DNA of 44,500 bases from Prorocentrum cordatum (lineage: Eukaryota; Sar; Dinophyceae; Prorocentrales; Prorocentraceae). The first letter of the stretch is position 1. Each line of letters begins with the position of its first letter. The notes below the pieces were generated by a model. The model ran no database searches. It was not told the origin of the DNA and saw only the letters and a list, made by a program, of their open reading frames with translations. The translations under genes were made by a program, and so were the position numbers. The stretch covers positions 71,501-116,000 of the forward strand of contig CAUYUJ010016137.1 of NCBI GenBank assembly GCA_963575745.1. Direction: 5' to 3'. Of the stretch, positions 31,906 to 42,464 are shown piece after piece.

Positions 31906-32290
31906 CTGCGAGAGCCCCATCTATGATTGGATAGTGCCTCCGCCTCTGCTCTCAGCGCTGCAATGGACGACAGCGAGCGCCGTGAAGACGAAGCGTGCAC
32001 GGGGGGGGGGGGCGAAGGATGGCCCCTGGCTGCCAGAACTGGGATGCGAGAGTGCTCTGAGCCCCGGTGGGAGGCCCCGGCCCGTGGCCCAGGCAGGCCC
32101 CTGCGCGCGTCCAGGGCCGCAGTGTCCGGTAGCGGTCAAGACGAAGCGCGCAATGGGGGCGAGGCGAAGAAAGGCCCTTGGCAGCCAGAACGGGGATGCG
32201 AGGGTGCCTTGACCCCCCGAGGGAGGACCCGGGCCCGAGGCGCAGCAGCCCCCGCGTGCGTCCAGGGCCGTCGGGTCCGGATGCATCCCT
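30985..32290 (+). repeat. About 250-bp repeat, four copies
   Basis: CGCTGCGAAGACGAA-CGCGC, a G-run, GGCGAAGGGCGGCCCTTGGC, GATGCGAGAGTGCCTTGA and GAGGCCCCGAGCCCG recur at about 31070-31245, 31395-31560, 31970-32130 and 32135-32290. The middle two are separated by the CCGCCGC motif region. Open frames on both strands derive from the repeat. Confidence 0.8.
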
Positions 32291-32299
32291 TTCGCAGGC

Positions 32300-33205
32300 C
32301 GCGTTTTGCTGGGCAGCAACGGGCCTGCTGCCAGCGGCCAGTGGCCATCCTCCTCGCACCTGACCCCCGCGCGTGCGATGCCACGAGGTGGGGCAGCAAC
32401 GGCTACTGTGGGGAGACGGCCCGCCACTGTTTTTTGCCCTTCCTGGGTGCCTGGGTGTTCGGGTGGCCCTTTGCCGCGCGGCGACCCCTGCTCGCTCCGC
32501 CGCTTCGACCCGGGCGCAGATGCCCCAGCCGAGCCCAGTCGACGTCGAGGCCCAGCGCGTCGCTAACGACCCGTATGTCGCACTTGTGGCTGCGGAAGGA
32601 TTCCAGCAAGGTGGCAGGTTTGCGGGTCGTGCCGAGGCGGGTCGAGCGCGCCTTTGCTGACAGGCACGGACTGCCGCTTGGCGAAAGCGCGCCAGCTGCT
32701 GGGCGCCTGTGAACATTGCCCCCGGTGTGACTTGGAGCCGCCTTATCGCCTCGCCGCGTGTCTCCCCGGGTAGGTCCCATGGCTGTTGTTGATTTCTGTT
32801 TTGTACAGCTGCTGTCCCGTGTCGGGGTCCGCGGGCTCTGGCCATTGGCGCGGGTCAGGCCATTGGTGCTGCCGTGTATCCTGGCCGCAAATCTCCAGCG
32901 CACCGGCCTCGCTGTCCTGGCCGGAGGGCTCGCGATCTGCTCGCGACAGTTCCGGCTGCACGCCCGGCGGGGTTCTGCGGGGGGAGGCGGGCCGCATGGT
33001 TGGCCGCCAGGCGGGGGTCGGATCGTATCCAGCAGCCAGGGCGGACGCTGCCCTGTGGTGCGTGGGGAGAGGCCCCTTTCGCTGGCTGCGCCCGCCGTCG
33101 CTCCCGGGCGCGCCCCCTTCGGTCAACGCGGGGCTCTCGCCGGTCTCGGGGGCGCCGCTGGTTGCGCCAGGCGCGCGCACGTACGGTGACGCAGTTTCCG
33201 TTGCC
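32300..33205 (-). other. GC-rich segment, possible decayed coding sequence
   Basis: Minus-strand frames contain SFRSHKCDIRVVSDALGLDV and LEICGQDTRQHQWPDPRQWP, which read like protein, but they are in different frames and interrupted. They may be distal parts of the Gln/Ala-rich gene that follows upstream on the same strand. No family is recognised. Confidence 0.25.
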
Positions 33206-33223
33206 AGAGCATAATATTATTTG

Positions 33224-35013
33224 TCAATCGTGCCCTGGGCGTCGATCTGGAGAGAGCGCCCGGGGTTCGCCGCCCATTAGAGTGGGTTCACTGGCAGGGG
33301 AAGGGGGGCGAATAGGCGCGAAGGGGTTTCTCCCGACGAGCCAGTGGATGGCATCGCTGCCCTGCGTCTGGGCGGTTGGTCCGTGGCCCCCGTGCTGGGT
33401 CTGCGGCGCTCCCAGAGGACTGCTGACGGTCTGATTGTTTTGAGGGGGAGGTGGGGGTGGCACGGTGTGGCAGGCGAGCCCCTGCTGTTCCGGGATCTCG
33501 CTTAGCTGACTGTTGCGGCTGCCGTCAGCACTTTCGGGGGCCACCCCCTGCCCGCCTGGTTCTAGTCCAGAGACGCGGATGAAGGCATGTGCCACTTCCG
33601 CACCTTCAGAAGCTCCCGCCGCTTCGGGCCCCCGATACTCCGCGGCCTCCGCAGCCTCCGCCGATTCCGCCGTGGCCTCCCTCTCCTTTTTCTCTGCTCT
33701 GCTGCTGCTGCTGGGGGAGCAAGGGTACCTCTGAGTCTTCTCGTGGGTTCTGCTGGCTCCCAGAGGTGCCTGGGAGGCTGTCAGGGAGCAGGGGTACCTC
33801 CTTTTGGTCGTCAGAGAGGGTACTTTGAGGTTCGCGGGTCTCTCGTCCCCGGGGAGGGTCTGCTGCTGCTGGGGCTGCTGTCGCTGCTGCTGCAGCACCT
33901 GTTGCTGGTGGTGCGGCTGTGGTGGTGGGTGCTGCGGCGGTTGCTGTGGCTGCTGAGGGGGGCGTCGTTGCTGCTGCAGCTGCGGGGTGCTGTTGCTGCA
34001 GCACCTGTAGATGCTGCTGCGGCTGTGGTTGGGGGTGCTGCCGCTGTTGCTGCCGCTGCTGCGGCTGCTGCTGCTGCTGCAGCTGCTGGGTTATGTTGCG
34101 GCTGCAGCTGCTGGGTTTTGTTGCTGCTGCTGCTGCTGCCCTGCTGCTGCGGCTGCTGCTGTTGCTGCTGTTGCAGCTGCAGTTGCAGCAGCTGGGACTG
34201 TTGCTGCAGGTGCTGCTGCTGCGGCTGTCGCTGCTGCGGCTGCTGCTGCGGCTGTCGTTGATGCTGCTGTCGCTGCTGCCGCTGCCGCTGCTCCTGCAGG
34301 TGCAGCTGCAGCGGCTGCTGCTGCTGCTGCTGCTGCGCGGCCGCCGCGGCCGCCGCCGTCGCGCCAACGGCTGCGGCGGCCGCGGCGGCCGCGGCGGCGC
34401 CTGCAGTGGCGGGCCCAAGGGCGGCCGCGCGGGCCACGGCGGCCGCGGCGCCGGCTGCGTGGCCCGCGGCCGCCGCGGCGGCCGCCTCCGGCGCGGCGGC
34501 GGCGGCGGCAGCCGCGGCGCCGGCGGCCGCAGGGGCGGCGGCGGCGGCGCCAGCCGCCGAGCCCGCGGCGCCGGCCCCAGCGGCGCTGGTGGCGCCAGCG
34601 GCGCCCGCGGCGCCCGCGGCCCCGCTGGCGGCGGCGGCGCCAGCGTCGTGCCCGGCGCCCGCGGCGCCAGCGGCGCCGGCGGCACCGCGCTGCCGTCTGC
34701 GTCGGGCCGAAGCAGTCTCAAGGGGCTGCGCCTGAGGTGCGTGGTCTGTGCCGCGGCCCGCCCGCGTCGGCGGCCGGCTAGCGGCCTCCAGAGGCAGCCA
34801 GCCTGCGGCGGCCTGCCAGGCGGCCCTCGGCCGCGCCGTCGCCCCGCCGAGGGAAGCTGCGGCCTCCGCCCACTGGTCAGAGGGGCGCCCTCGGCCCCAT
34901 TGCTCTCCTGCTTGCTGCCAGCGGCCGGAAGAGCCTGCGGCAGCGCGGCCGTTGCAGTCCCACGATTGCAGAACCATCGCGGCCGAGAAATAGCAGTCCC
35001 GGCAGGCGCGCAC
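33224..35013 (-). pseudogene. Gln/Ala-rich protein gene, frame-broken, behind spliced-leader relics
   Basis: The frame opens right after a CCCCCTTTTCAG acceptor (35014-35025) with VRACRDCYFSAAMVLQSWDC, then an Ala/Gly-rich part (34730-34350) and a long CAG-rich part (34340-33860). Gln-coding phase moves from one frame to a second near 34090 and to a third near 33930, so one continuous Gln-rich protein needs two indels inside the tract. The third frame continues with a plausible unique C-terminus (EATAESAEAAEAAEYRGPEA; DAIHWLVGRNPFAPIRPPSP) and stops near 33224. No ATG lies at the start; the first is at residue 13. Function unknown. The relics upstream suggest a retroposed origin. Both the homopeptide bias and the frame breaks make an active gene doubtful. 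Confidence 0.4.
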
Positions 35014-35029
35014 CTGAAAAGGGGGCGTG

Positions 35030-35089
35030 CTCGAGCCGAGACGGCTTGAGCCAAGGGTGGCAACGGACTTGAGCCAGCGGGGCTACGGA
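35030..35089 (-). other. Cluster of spliced-leader relics in tandem
   Basis: Minus strand, 5' to 3': TCCGTAGCCCCGCTGGCTCA plus AG (35068-35089; 18 of 22 positions match DinoSL), CCGTTGCCACCCTTGGCTCA plus AG (35045-35066; one inserted base), and a shortened CCGTCTCGGCTCGAG (35030-35044). Nested relics are expected after repeated rounds of trans-splicing and retroposition. A candidate splice acceptor follows at 35014-35025. Confidence 0.65.
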
Positions 35090-35097
35090 CTGCTTGG

Positions 35098-35125
35098 GAT
35101 ACGCGAAGCGTGAAGAATTCCATGT
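35098..35125. repeat. Fragment of dispersed repeat R
   Basis: ATACGCGAAGCGTGAAGAAT matches 14697-14716. It lies just upstream of the relic cluster. The 35126-35660 segment that follows is less GC-rich with no recognised gene; a minus-strand frame of 132 codons has no supporting signal. Confidence 0.55.
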
Positions 35126-35662
35126 TCAGGCGCGCGCATCAACGTTCCAAGCAACGGCAGTGCTGGCAGCTCCTGAAATCGACCATGCATTACTGCTACG
35201 AATGTCATTAATTCGACGAAAAGTTCCTTTCGCGCTCTTGAGTACGTACGGTGCGTAGCATTGTTTTCTATGTTTATTATTCTTGGTATCCCTTATTACT
35301 ATACTTATCATTATTACGTGTCTTCTTCTTTCTCTTCCGCGCACGTTTCGCCCCCCCCCGCCCCAGGGAGGCGCACGCTTCCACGGCCCAGCCACCGCCC
35401 ACGATTGGACAAGTGGGAAGTGCAGCGAGATCGCCTCCGCTCGTCTCTCGTGCACACCCGACCGCAGCGCGACGGAGAGGGCGGACCGGCCCAAACTGTG
35501 CCGAACGCTCCACTGAAATCGCACTGGACGGGGCGTCGCTTAAGTAAGGAGCCGAACTCTATACACCGACGCTTTTTTCCGGCCCCGCACTGAAATGCGC
35601 ACAGGAAAGAGGGTCCTGGTGTACACGGATCCTGGTGTACACATGTCTTGATGTTTCTCACC

Positions 35663-35769
35663 CCCGGGAAGTGGGAACAAAAGTATACAACACGCCACAC
35701 CGCGACGTCGTCGCCGACCCTCACAAAAAGTCGCGGGGTTGAAACGAAACCCGCCAATGGTAATGTATA
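35663..35769 (+). repeat. Dispersed repeat R, copy 2
   Basis: AAAGTATACAACACGCCACA, GACGTCGTCGCCGACCCTCA and AACCCGCCAATGGTAATG match 14725-14811. Confidence 0.8.
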
Positions 35770-35944
35770 TGACTACCTACCAGACCACCCCAACCCAACC
35801 CGAAGACCCGAATTTCGGGGTAGGGGGGGGTATGGCCCCCATATCTGTTTTTCCGATGTTCCCGGACCCCCCCCCACTGGAAGTGGACGGCAGATTGAGG
35901 CCTCCAGGTTGGGTTGGGGTGGCTTGGTGGGTGGTGAGTATATG
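35767..35944. mobile_element. Inverted-repeat element (ACCCCAACCCAACC family), copy 2
   Basis: Left arm 35767-35805 (ATATGACTACCTACCAGACC, ACCCCAACCCAACC) and right arm 35906-35944 (GGTTGGGTTGGGGTGGCTTG, GTGGGTGGTGAGTATATG) are inverted copies with a few mismatches. The interior is only about 100 bp, against 300 bp in copy 1. Confidence 0.8.
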
Positions 35945-36090
35945 TTCCAGCTTCCGATGGGGGGGGGGTAGGATAGGATAGGACCGATCGCGAAGCGAAG
36001 TAACGACACCTAGCCACACTACGACACGAGCAACGACGGCGGCGGCGGGGGCGGGGGCGGCGGTCCTTGGCGATGAAAGGGGAGGAAGAG

Positions 36091-36219
36091 TGGGGGGGGG
36101 GGGGGGGGAAAGGTGCACTTCTCGGGCCCTACGGGCCCCCTGCGGGGCCCGGGCGGGCCCCTTCCCGGGGCCCCTGCTCTGCAGCCCTCGCTGCCTCGGA
36201 ACAGAAATTACAGTCGGGG
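36091..36219 (+). repeat. GGGCCCT-rich dispersed repeat, copy 2
   Basis: Begins with a G-run and AAAGGTGCACTTCTCGGGCC, then GGGCCC palindromes, CAGCCCTCGCTGCC and CAGTCGGGG. It matches 23731-23855. Confidence 0.75.
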
Positions 36220-36570
36220 CGTTGACCTAAAAGGAACCCTAAATGAGGAACGAGGCCCCTTTTTCCCATGAGATACACTTCGATTTCCCATGGGAAAACC
36301 CAAGGCAAACTGTAAAACAATCAAGGAACGCCGAGCCCCTCCCCAACGAAAAGGGTTCCTTCTTGAGCGCCCCGAGTGTAGCGCATGCCACAGTCATCGG
36401 CCCACGCCTCCCCCTCCCCCCAGTGTTCAGAGTTGGCGGTGGGTCAGATGAGTTGCTCTTCGACCGCAAATCTCCCCCCCTGCGCGTGTCAACTTTGGAG
36501 TTTGGGGGCAGCGGGGGAGTGTCCACTAATTGTTTCCCCCTGCCTGGAAGAAAAACAAACCACACATTAA

Positions 36571-36696
36571 CATAAACGTTTGGCGCTTCGCGCTGGACCC
36601 CCCTCCCTGACGCGCGGAGCGCGCCAGTGGCGGCGGCGCCGCCGGGGGGCCCAGGCGCGGATCCAAGAAATCCGCACGGAGCGCCAAACGTTTATG
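36571..36696. mobile_element. Short inverted-repeat element with 17-bp perfect ends
   Basis: CATAAACGTTTGGCGCT at 36571-36587 is the exact reverse complement of 36680-36696. Outward the match continues with CCACA-TTAA versus CCACATAAT. The interior holds CGCGCGGAGCGCGCC-like palindromic DNA and a GCGGATCCAAGAAATCCGC word related to the 20.4-kb duplication. Confidence 0.75.
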
Positions 36697-36739
36697 ATTA
36701 TGTGGGTGTTTCTTCTTCGACTACCGTCGCACCCCCGTG

Positions 36740-36945
36740 ATGCGACCCTCAATGGACCTCTCCTCTCCGCCTCCGTCTCAGAGCTCCCGACGTTCAACGG
36801 ACCTCTCCTCTCCGTTTCCGTGGCAAGGCTCCCGACGCTCAACGGGCCTCTCCTCTGCGCCTCCGTCTCAAGGCTCCCGACGCTCGATGGACCTCTTCTC
36901 TACGCCTCCGTCTCAAGGCTCCCGACGCTCAATCCGACCAGCCAT
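36740..36945 (+). repeat. 48-bp tandem repeat, four to five units
   Basis: GACCTCTCCTCTCCGCCTCC, GTCTCAAGGCTCCCGACGCT and CAA recur every 48 bp. Because 48 is 3 x 16, all frames stay open; the plus frame gives a DLSSPPPSQGSRRSM repeat inside a 176-codon frame (36737-37267). Whether that frame is translated cannot be decided here. Confidence 0.85.
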
Positions 36946-37839
36946 AACTGAGGGAGCCGTGGTCCTCACCCCCTCTGGGGGAACCCATCGCCTCGACGAT
37001 CTCTCGAGAGGGGTGTCGAAATCGATGGGTCCCCCAGGGGGGGGGCAAGGACCGCAGCTCCCCCAGTTGTGGCTGGCCTGTCGGTGCACCTCTCCTCTCC
37101 GCCGCAGGGCCCCGCCCCAGACCTCCGCCACCGTGGCTCGGCTCACGACGTGGGCCCTGGGGCTCTCGACCCCCGCTGTCCCAGACCCATCCCTTCGGCG
37201 CGGGCCGCTGCACCGAAATCACGGGCAGGGCTCGGAAGCGGCCTCTCTCCGAAGGGCCGAACCCTGAAACGATACATGTCGTGAGTTGGATCGCGGCGCC
37301 TGGCTGAAGATGAAGACGGGACGAAGTTCAGTTCAGTTCAGTTGGGGCGGTATCAGCCCAGAATGCTTGCACGCTAAGCTGCTCTGCGCTCGCACACTGC
37401 GACGGAGCGACGCGAAGACAGGACGAAGACAACATCGGGTGAGGATAAATCGAGAGAGGATGTTCTGTGTGCAACGGACTTCTCAGAGCGTTCCAGACCG
37501 TTCTGAGAGCGTCCCGGAACGCCTGGAAAGGATAGATCCTTGTCCTAGCTCCGCCTGATGGATCTCTGAAACAGACGCTTGTATACCAATATCGCAACAC
37601 TTCGTACCCCCAGCCATGGGGCCCCGCAAAATCTCTCGGGACCTCGCAAAAACAACGACGACGACACTCAAAAATCTATCCCCCGACATTTCCTGCAGCG
37701 GACGAAGACAAGGATGTCCAGGCGGGTTCAGCCGTGGCGACGAGGGAGACCAAAGGGGAGGCCCAGATTGTGCGAACAGAGGATCCACAGTTCTACTCCC
37801 TCCTCGCCGTCGCCCTCGTCGCCCTCGTGGTCCTCGTCG

Positions 37840-37999
37840 GCCTCGTCGCCAACGGCGACGACGGGCGACGACGACGGCGACGACTGGTGATGGTGACTGG
37901 CGACTGGCGACTGGCGACGACGACCACGACGACGACGACGACGATGACGGCGGCGAGTCAGACGGCGACGACTGGCGTCGACGACGACGACGACGACGA

Positions 38000-38049
<50 letters not shown>

Positions 38050-38055
38050 GCGCCG
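37840..38055. repeat. (GAC)n/(GGCGAC)n simple repeat
   Basis: GACGAC grading into GGCGAC repeats. Asp/Gly and Arg frames are artefacts. 36950-37840 before it has a CAGTTCAGTTCAGTT triplet near 37329 and no recognised gene. Confidence 0.93.
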
Positions 38056-38274
38056 CGCGCTCGCGACAAAGCGCGCCTGCGCGGGCAGCCCGTGCCCTGG
38101 AAGACCTTGCCTGGCGTTGGCTTCCGCCTCGCCGGGCGCCAGACCGCGCCCAGACGCCGCCGCCGCCGCCGGCTCTGCGTCCATGCCCACCGCCGTGGCC
38201 GTCGCTAGCCAGGCGGTCGCCGCGAGTCAACCTCGTCGCCATCGAGATCTCTGTAAGCTTACCTCCAAGTCATC

Positions 38275-38330
38275 CCCCTCCTCCTGCCTCCTGCCTCCTC
38301 CTCCTCCTCCTCCTACTCCTCCCCCTTCTC
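38275..38330. repeat. (TCC)n tract
   Basis: CTCCTGCCTCCTGCCTCC then TCC repeats. The following 400 bp is unique and unassigned. Confidence 0.85.
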
Positions 38331-38734
38331 CCTGCTCGTCCTCGGCCTGCTTCTTCTCGATCCCCTACCCAACTGCCTTGCCGCCCGCCTTGTCCTTCTA
38401 TTGGCACCGTTGTCGACGTCCTCATTGTGCTCCCTCGTCCTCTTAATCTGCCTCGTCCTCCTCGTCCCCATCAGAGTACCAAACCGTATGACAGCACATG
38501 CTGCTGGAAGGAAGAACTGGCGGGGCGGGGTAGGCGGAGCGGAGAGACAAGGCGGCGATGGGTGTAGTGTGTGGATGGATGGGGTGGTCGATCTCTGAAA
38601 ACCTCCGCGTCCTGGTCATGCGGCTACTCTTTCTTCTTTCCCCCTCACCATAGCCCTCCACAATGTTCTCAGAAGGTGCAATACTCACTGTCCTACTCAT
38701 ACTCGTACTGTCCCTCCCATACACTCATCATCTT

Positions 38735-39485
38735 CAATATCCGTTTTCCTCCTCCTCCTCCTCCCCATCCTCCTCCTCCTTCATCCCTTCACCTGAATTA
38801 TAGCTTCTCACTGTCGCACCCCAAGGCCAGGCGAAAAGGTGGGCTGGGCGTCTCGCTTGAGACTTCCTCGCCGTTCATGAACCTGAAAGATAAAAAGCTG
38901 ACGACAGCTTCACAGATGGAGGTCGGGCAGCTCCTACACTGTGGATCTCGCCTTAGCACCGCTCATATTCGCTTTTAATGTGGAAGGGTTTCACGGATTG
39001 AGGGCGGGTGGTTTTCCAATTGCGGCTCTCGCCTTAGCGCCGCGCGCAGTCGTCTTAAACCATCTGCAAGAGTTTCATGTGTTGAGGGCGGTTCTTTTTC
39101 AGAATGCGGCTCTAGCCTTAGCGCCGCGCACACTCGCTGTAAAGATTGCAAGATATTCCCATGGTCAACGTGCCAGAAACTGTGTTTTAGAAGGACTCAG
39201 GAGTGAGAGGGCGTAACAGTTACGGAAAGGTGTCCCAGGAATACTGTTGAAGTCCCAAGAATTTCTTCTGGCACGATTTAAGACTGTCAAGGTGCAACAG
39301 TCAGATTGATTCGTGGCGTTGGAGTCCCGAGAATGGTGTTGTGGCACGCTTCAGGGTCTTCAAGCGGTTGTCTCCCCGCGCGGCAGCTCCCTCACTGGAA
39401 ATGAACCCTTGTAGGAGCCTGTGAAGAGAAAGCTTGGAGGGAGGGTTCCCAACATCGTGAGTCTTTGGTTTCCACTGGTCCTCCT
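38735..39485 (-). mobile_element. Composite repeat element K, copy 2
   Basis: Inverse of copy 1: (TCC)n, a module with CACTGTCGCACCCCAAGGCC and GACTTCCTCGCCGTTCATGA, three units of about 82 bp with TCTCGCCTTAGCGCCGCGC and GAGGGCGG words (38900-39150), then a module ending TTTGGTTTCCACTGGTCCTC against another TCC tract. Confidence 0.78.
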
Positions 39486-39690
39486 CCTCCTCCTCCTCCT
39501 GATCATCCGTATCCTACTCCTCATCCGTCCTCACTGTCCCCACTTCTCTGCCCCCTTATTATCACTCCTCATCGGCATCCTCTTCCTCCCTCCTCTTTTC
39601 TGCATCTCTACTGCTCATCCTTTTTAGACATGCTCCCCCTCCTCCTCCTCCTCCTCCTCCTCCTCCTCCTCCTCCTCCTTCTCTTGCATA
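39478..39690. repeat. (TCC)n tracts
   Basis: Two TCC tracts (39478-39500 and 39632-39682) with C/T-rich sequence between. Confidence 0.9.
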
Positions 39691-39810
39691 ATACCTTGGG
39701 TCCCTGGCGTCTCAGAAGTGTCTGGAGATATCCCGATGGCTGCAGAGGCCTATAGAGGCAAACTGTAGATAAACCGTTCAAAGAGCCCCCAACCATCGTG
39801 ATCCCCGATC

Positions 39811-40010
39811 CTAGAGGCCTCCTAGATGGGGTCCGAGCAGATGGGGTCGGAAGACCGGGCTGCATCGCTGATGCATCGGCGACGTCGGCGGTGCATCGGC
39901 GACGTCGACGTGAAGCAAAACTGGATCCACATCGAGTCGCATCGCCGATACATCGGCGATGCCGAGCGTTTCTCCGACCCCATTTGCTCGGACCACATGT
40001 GGGAAGCCTA
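39811..40010 (-). mobile_element. Short inverted-repeat element (CTAGGCCTCC family), copy 3
   Basis: 200 bp from CTAGAGGCCTCCTAGATGGG to GACCACATGTGGGAAGCCTA. The end motif is doubled at each side (GATGGGGTCCGAGCAGATGG). Inside are GATGCATCGGCGACG words. The 125-bp companion repeat of copies 1 and 2 is absent. Confidence 0.72.
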
Positions 40011-40329
40011 AAGACCATACGTCGTCGACCGTCCATGCTCGTTCTTCATCCGGACCCTCATCCTCCAACCTCGCCAGCGGCCTGGGTTCCCCGGAGTGCG
40101 CAAGGCCCCCCACCACCATCCGGCGGCAGCCCGGGACGAACAGGGAGGAGGGAGAGAGAAGGGTCAGGCCAGGTGCGCCCGCGCTGCGCCCGACACCCCT
40201 CCCTCCCATCGCTTCCCAGGGCGCTGATTTGTTCTTCCTCCGCGGACGCATGTCACAACCGACCTGGGACTCCACAAAAGACCCAATCTGCAAAGGGAAA
40301 CTTGTGGGGCCTGTGCGACTCGGGGGACC

Positions 40330-40825
40330 TCTATAGCTTGTGAGACATGCGACACCTGAGTGACACGTGGGACGTGTGGGACCTGTTGCATCGGCGGGAT
40401 CTTTGGGACCTGTGGGACCTGTGAGACCTGCAAGACCTGTGGGACCTGTGGCATCGGTGGGATCTGTGGGACAAACCTATGTGGGACCTGTGAGACATGC
40501 GACTCCTCTGGGACCTGCGGAACCTGCGGGACCTCTGGGACTTGTGGGACCTGTAGGGCATGCGAAACCTGCGACACCTGTGGGACCTGTGGGACGACCT
40601 GCGACACCTGTGAGTTCCGTGGGAACTATGGGATCTGTGGGATCTGTGGGGTCTGTGGGACCTGTGGGACCAGCTGCAACACTTGTGGGTCTTGAGGAAC
40701 GTGTGTGGCATGTGAGAACTGGGACACCCGTGGGACATATGGGACGACCTGCGACATTTGTGGGTCCCGTGGGACCTGTGGGGACCGCGAGACCTGCGAG
40801 ATCTGTGCGACCTGCGAGATCTGTG
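40330..40825 (+). repeat. GGGACCTGT 9-bp-based tandem repeat
   Basis: Degenerate GGGACCTGT/GAGACCTGC units of nine bases with longer groupings. Frames rich in TCG, VPQ or HRS arise on the two strands; the Cys-rich one only mimics a keratin-associated protein. Confidence 0.92.
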
Positions 40826-41050
40826 GGATGCACAGAAGTGGCCCACGCTAGGGAAGGAGCGCCGTTGTCAACGACGGGAGCACAGCGTCGATCCAGAAAT
40901 AAGGCCCACGCTGCAGCGAGAACACGATTTCTGGAGCACTGGAAAAAATCGGACTGTAGACAAACCAAATGAGCCAACAAACTCTCGGCCCAACCGTGCG
41001 CAAAAAAACACGGCGCGGAGGGAGGCGGGACATCTTCTGGGCTGGGCAAC

Positions 41051-41570
41051 TACTCTGAGTACCTCAATAGTTTTGGGGTGACCAATAGTCCGGGGGGGGG
41101 GGCCCTGTAGTCCGGGGGGGGGCTCCTTGTAGTCCGGGGGGGCCCTGTAATCCGGGGGGGGGGGGGGGTAGTCCCAGTCCAAGTCCGGCGTGATCTTCGC
41201 GGGGCGACGCCCCGCTCGACGACCGCGGATATGCACCCCACGCAAAGGGCCAAGCCAAAGTGGCCACAGTCGTCGTCGTGCAGTACAGTGCTTATTCGTC
41301 GTTCAGACCGTGGCAATTTTCTTTTTGTGGCAGCCCGAAGCACTCGTGCTGGGCGTTGTCGCTGTAGTCCGGGGGGGGGGTCCTTGTACTCCGGGGAGGG
41401 GGCCTGTAGTCCGGGGGGGGGGGGTCCTTGTAGTCCGGGGGGGGCCCTTGTAGTCTGGGGGGGGGTCCCTGTAGTCCGGGGGGGGCCCTTGTAGTGTGGG
41501 GGGGGGGGCCCTTGTACTCCGGGGGGGCATTGTAGTCCAAGGGCCCAAAACTATTGAGGGACTCAGAGTA
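41051..41570. mobile_element. Inverted-repeat element filled with poly-G minisatellite
   Basis: The left end 41051-41077 (TACTCTGAGTACCTCAATAG plus TTTTGGG) is the reverse complement of 41544-41570 at 26 of 27 positions. Inside, GTAGTCCGGGGGGGG units of 18-22 bp flank a unique core (41175-41365) with a GCGGGGC/GCCCCGC hairpin at 41199-41215. The total is 520 bp with no gene. Confidence 0.8.
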
Positions 41571-41609
41571 CAGCGAAGAGCGGGGAATAGTAGTCCTAGA
41601 GTATTTGAT

Positions 41610-41870
41610 TGTAAGGAGAGGGGGAGAGAGGGAGGGAGGGAGGGGGTAGAACGTAGCCGCGTTTCCAGCACAGATGGAACAGCCTGCCGGACTGCCCGGG
41701 AGGGAGGGATACGACGAAGGGAAGAGGCGAGGAGGGGGCAGGAGGCGGAAATGGGGAGGGGAGCATAATGCAGGAGGGAGGAGGGAGAGAGGAGGATGGA
41801 AGAGGGGGAGGGAGAGGAGGGGAGGAAGGAGCAGGCAAGGAGCGCAAGGGGGGCGCAGGCGGATGTTCGG
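41610..41870. repeat. GGGAGGA purine-rich tract
   Basis: Irregular GAGGGAGG repeats on the plus strand. 41870-42460 that follows has no recognised gene; a G-run hairpin-prone stretch lies near 42170-42190. Confidence 0.8.
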
Positions 41871-42464
41871 GTTTTCCGAAAAAGTTTCAGATAGTCATCT
41901 AACGTGATCAGACTTTTGCGCGGGCGTCGTGTTACGATTATGATTGTACGTGTTGCGTGTCGTGGTGCGTCGTGCTAAACATGTCTTAGATAGTCTCGGA
42001 CGTATTCAACGAGCTCATGTGTACGCGGTTGTGGAGCAGGGTCATGGGAAGAATGAGGGGTAGGATGAGGAGGCGCAAGACATGCTCGATCGCCAGACGG
42101 ACGTCATTCGTGTCAGGCACGGGCTGTCAAAACGAGTGGACTTGACCGCACACGAGGGTCCCTCCCACGTGGGGGGTGGGGGGTGGGGGGGGCATGCACG
42201 GCAGGCGAGCGAGGGAAGGCGGGCCAACGGGCGGAAGCGAACACCGAAGCAACGACAGAGAATGATAGGACCGCAGAGAGCGGGAACCTCACGTGAAAGA
42301 AGCGAGAGGTCGCGCCACCGTGAAGTTCAGTTCGAGACTGGGGTCCTAGGCGGCGGGTGGACGTCAATAGCGTCTGCGACATGGAGCGACCGGTGGAGAG
42401 CGCAACGGGCACGTCCCCAACTCACGCGGAACCCCGATTCTGACTCCTACTTCCCCACTTGTCG

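Noticed and set aside
34350-34740. Collagen-like or antifreeze-like Ala/Gly protein on the plus strand
   Set aside because: GCG/GGC-rich DNA gives such peptides in several frames; the minus strand has the better supported frame with spliced-leader relics.
40360-40972. Cys-rich TCGTCG protein resembling keratin-associated proteins
   Set aside because: A 9-bp tandem repeat makes patterned peptides in all frames of both strands.
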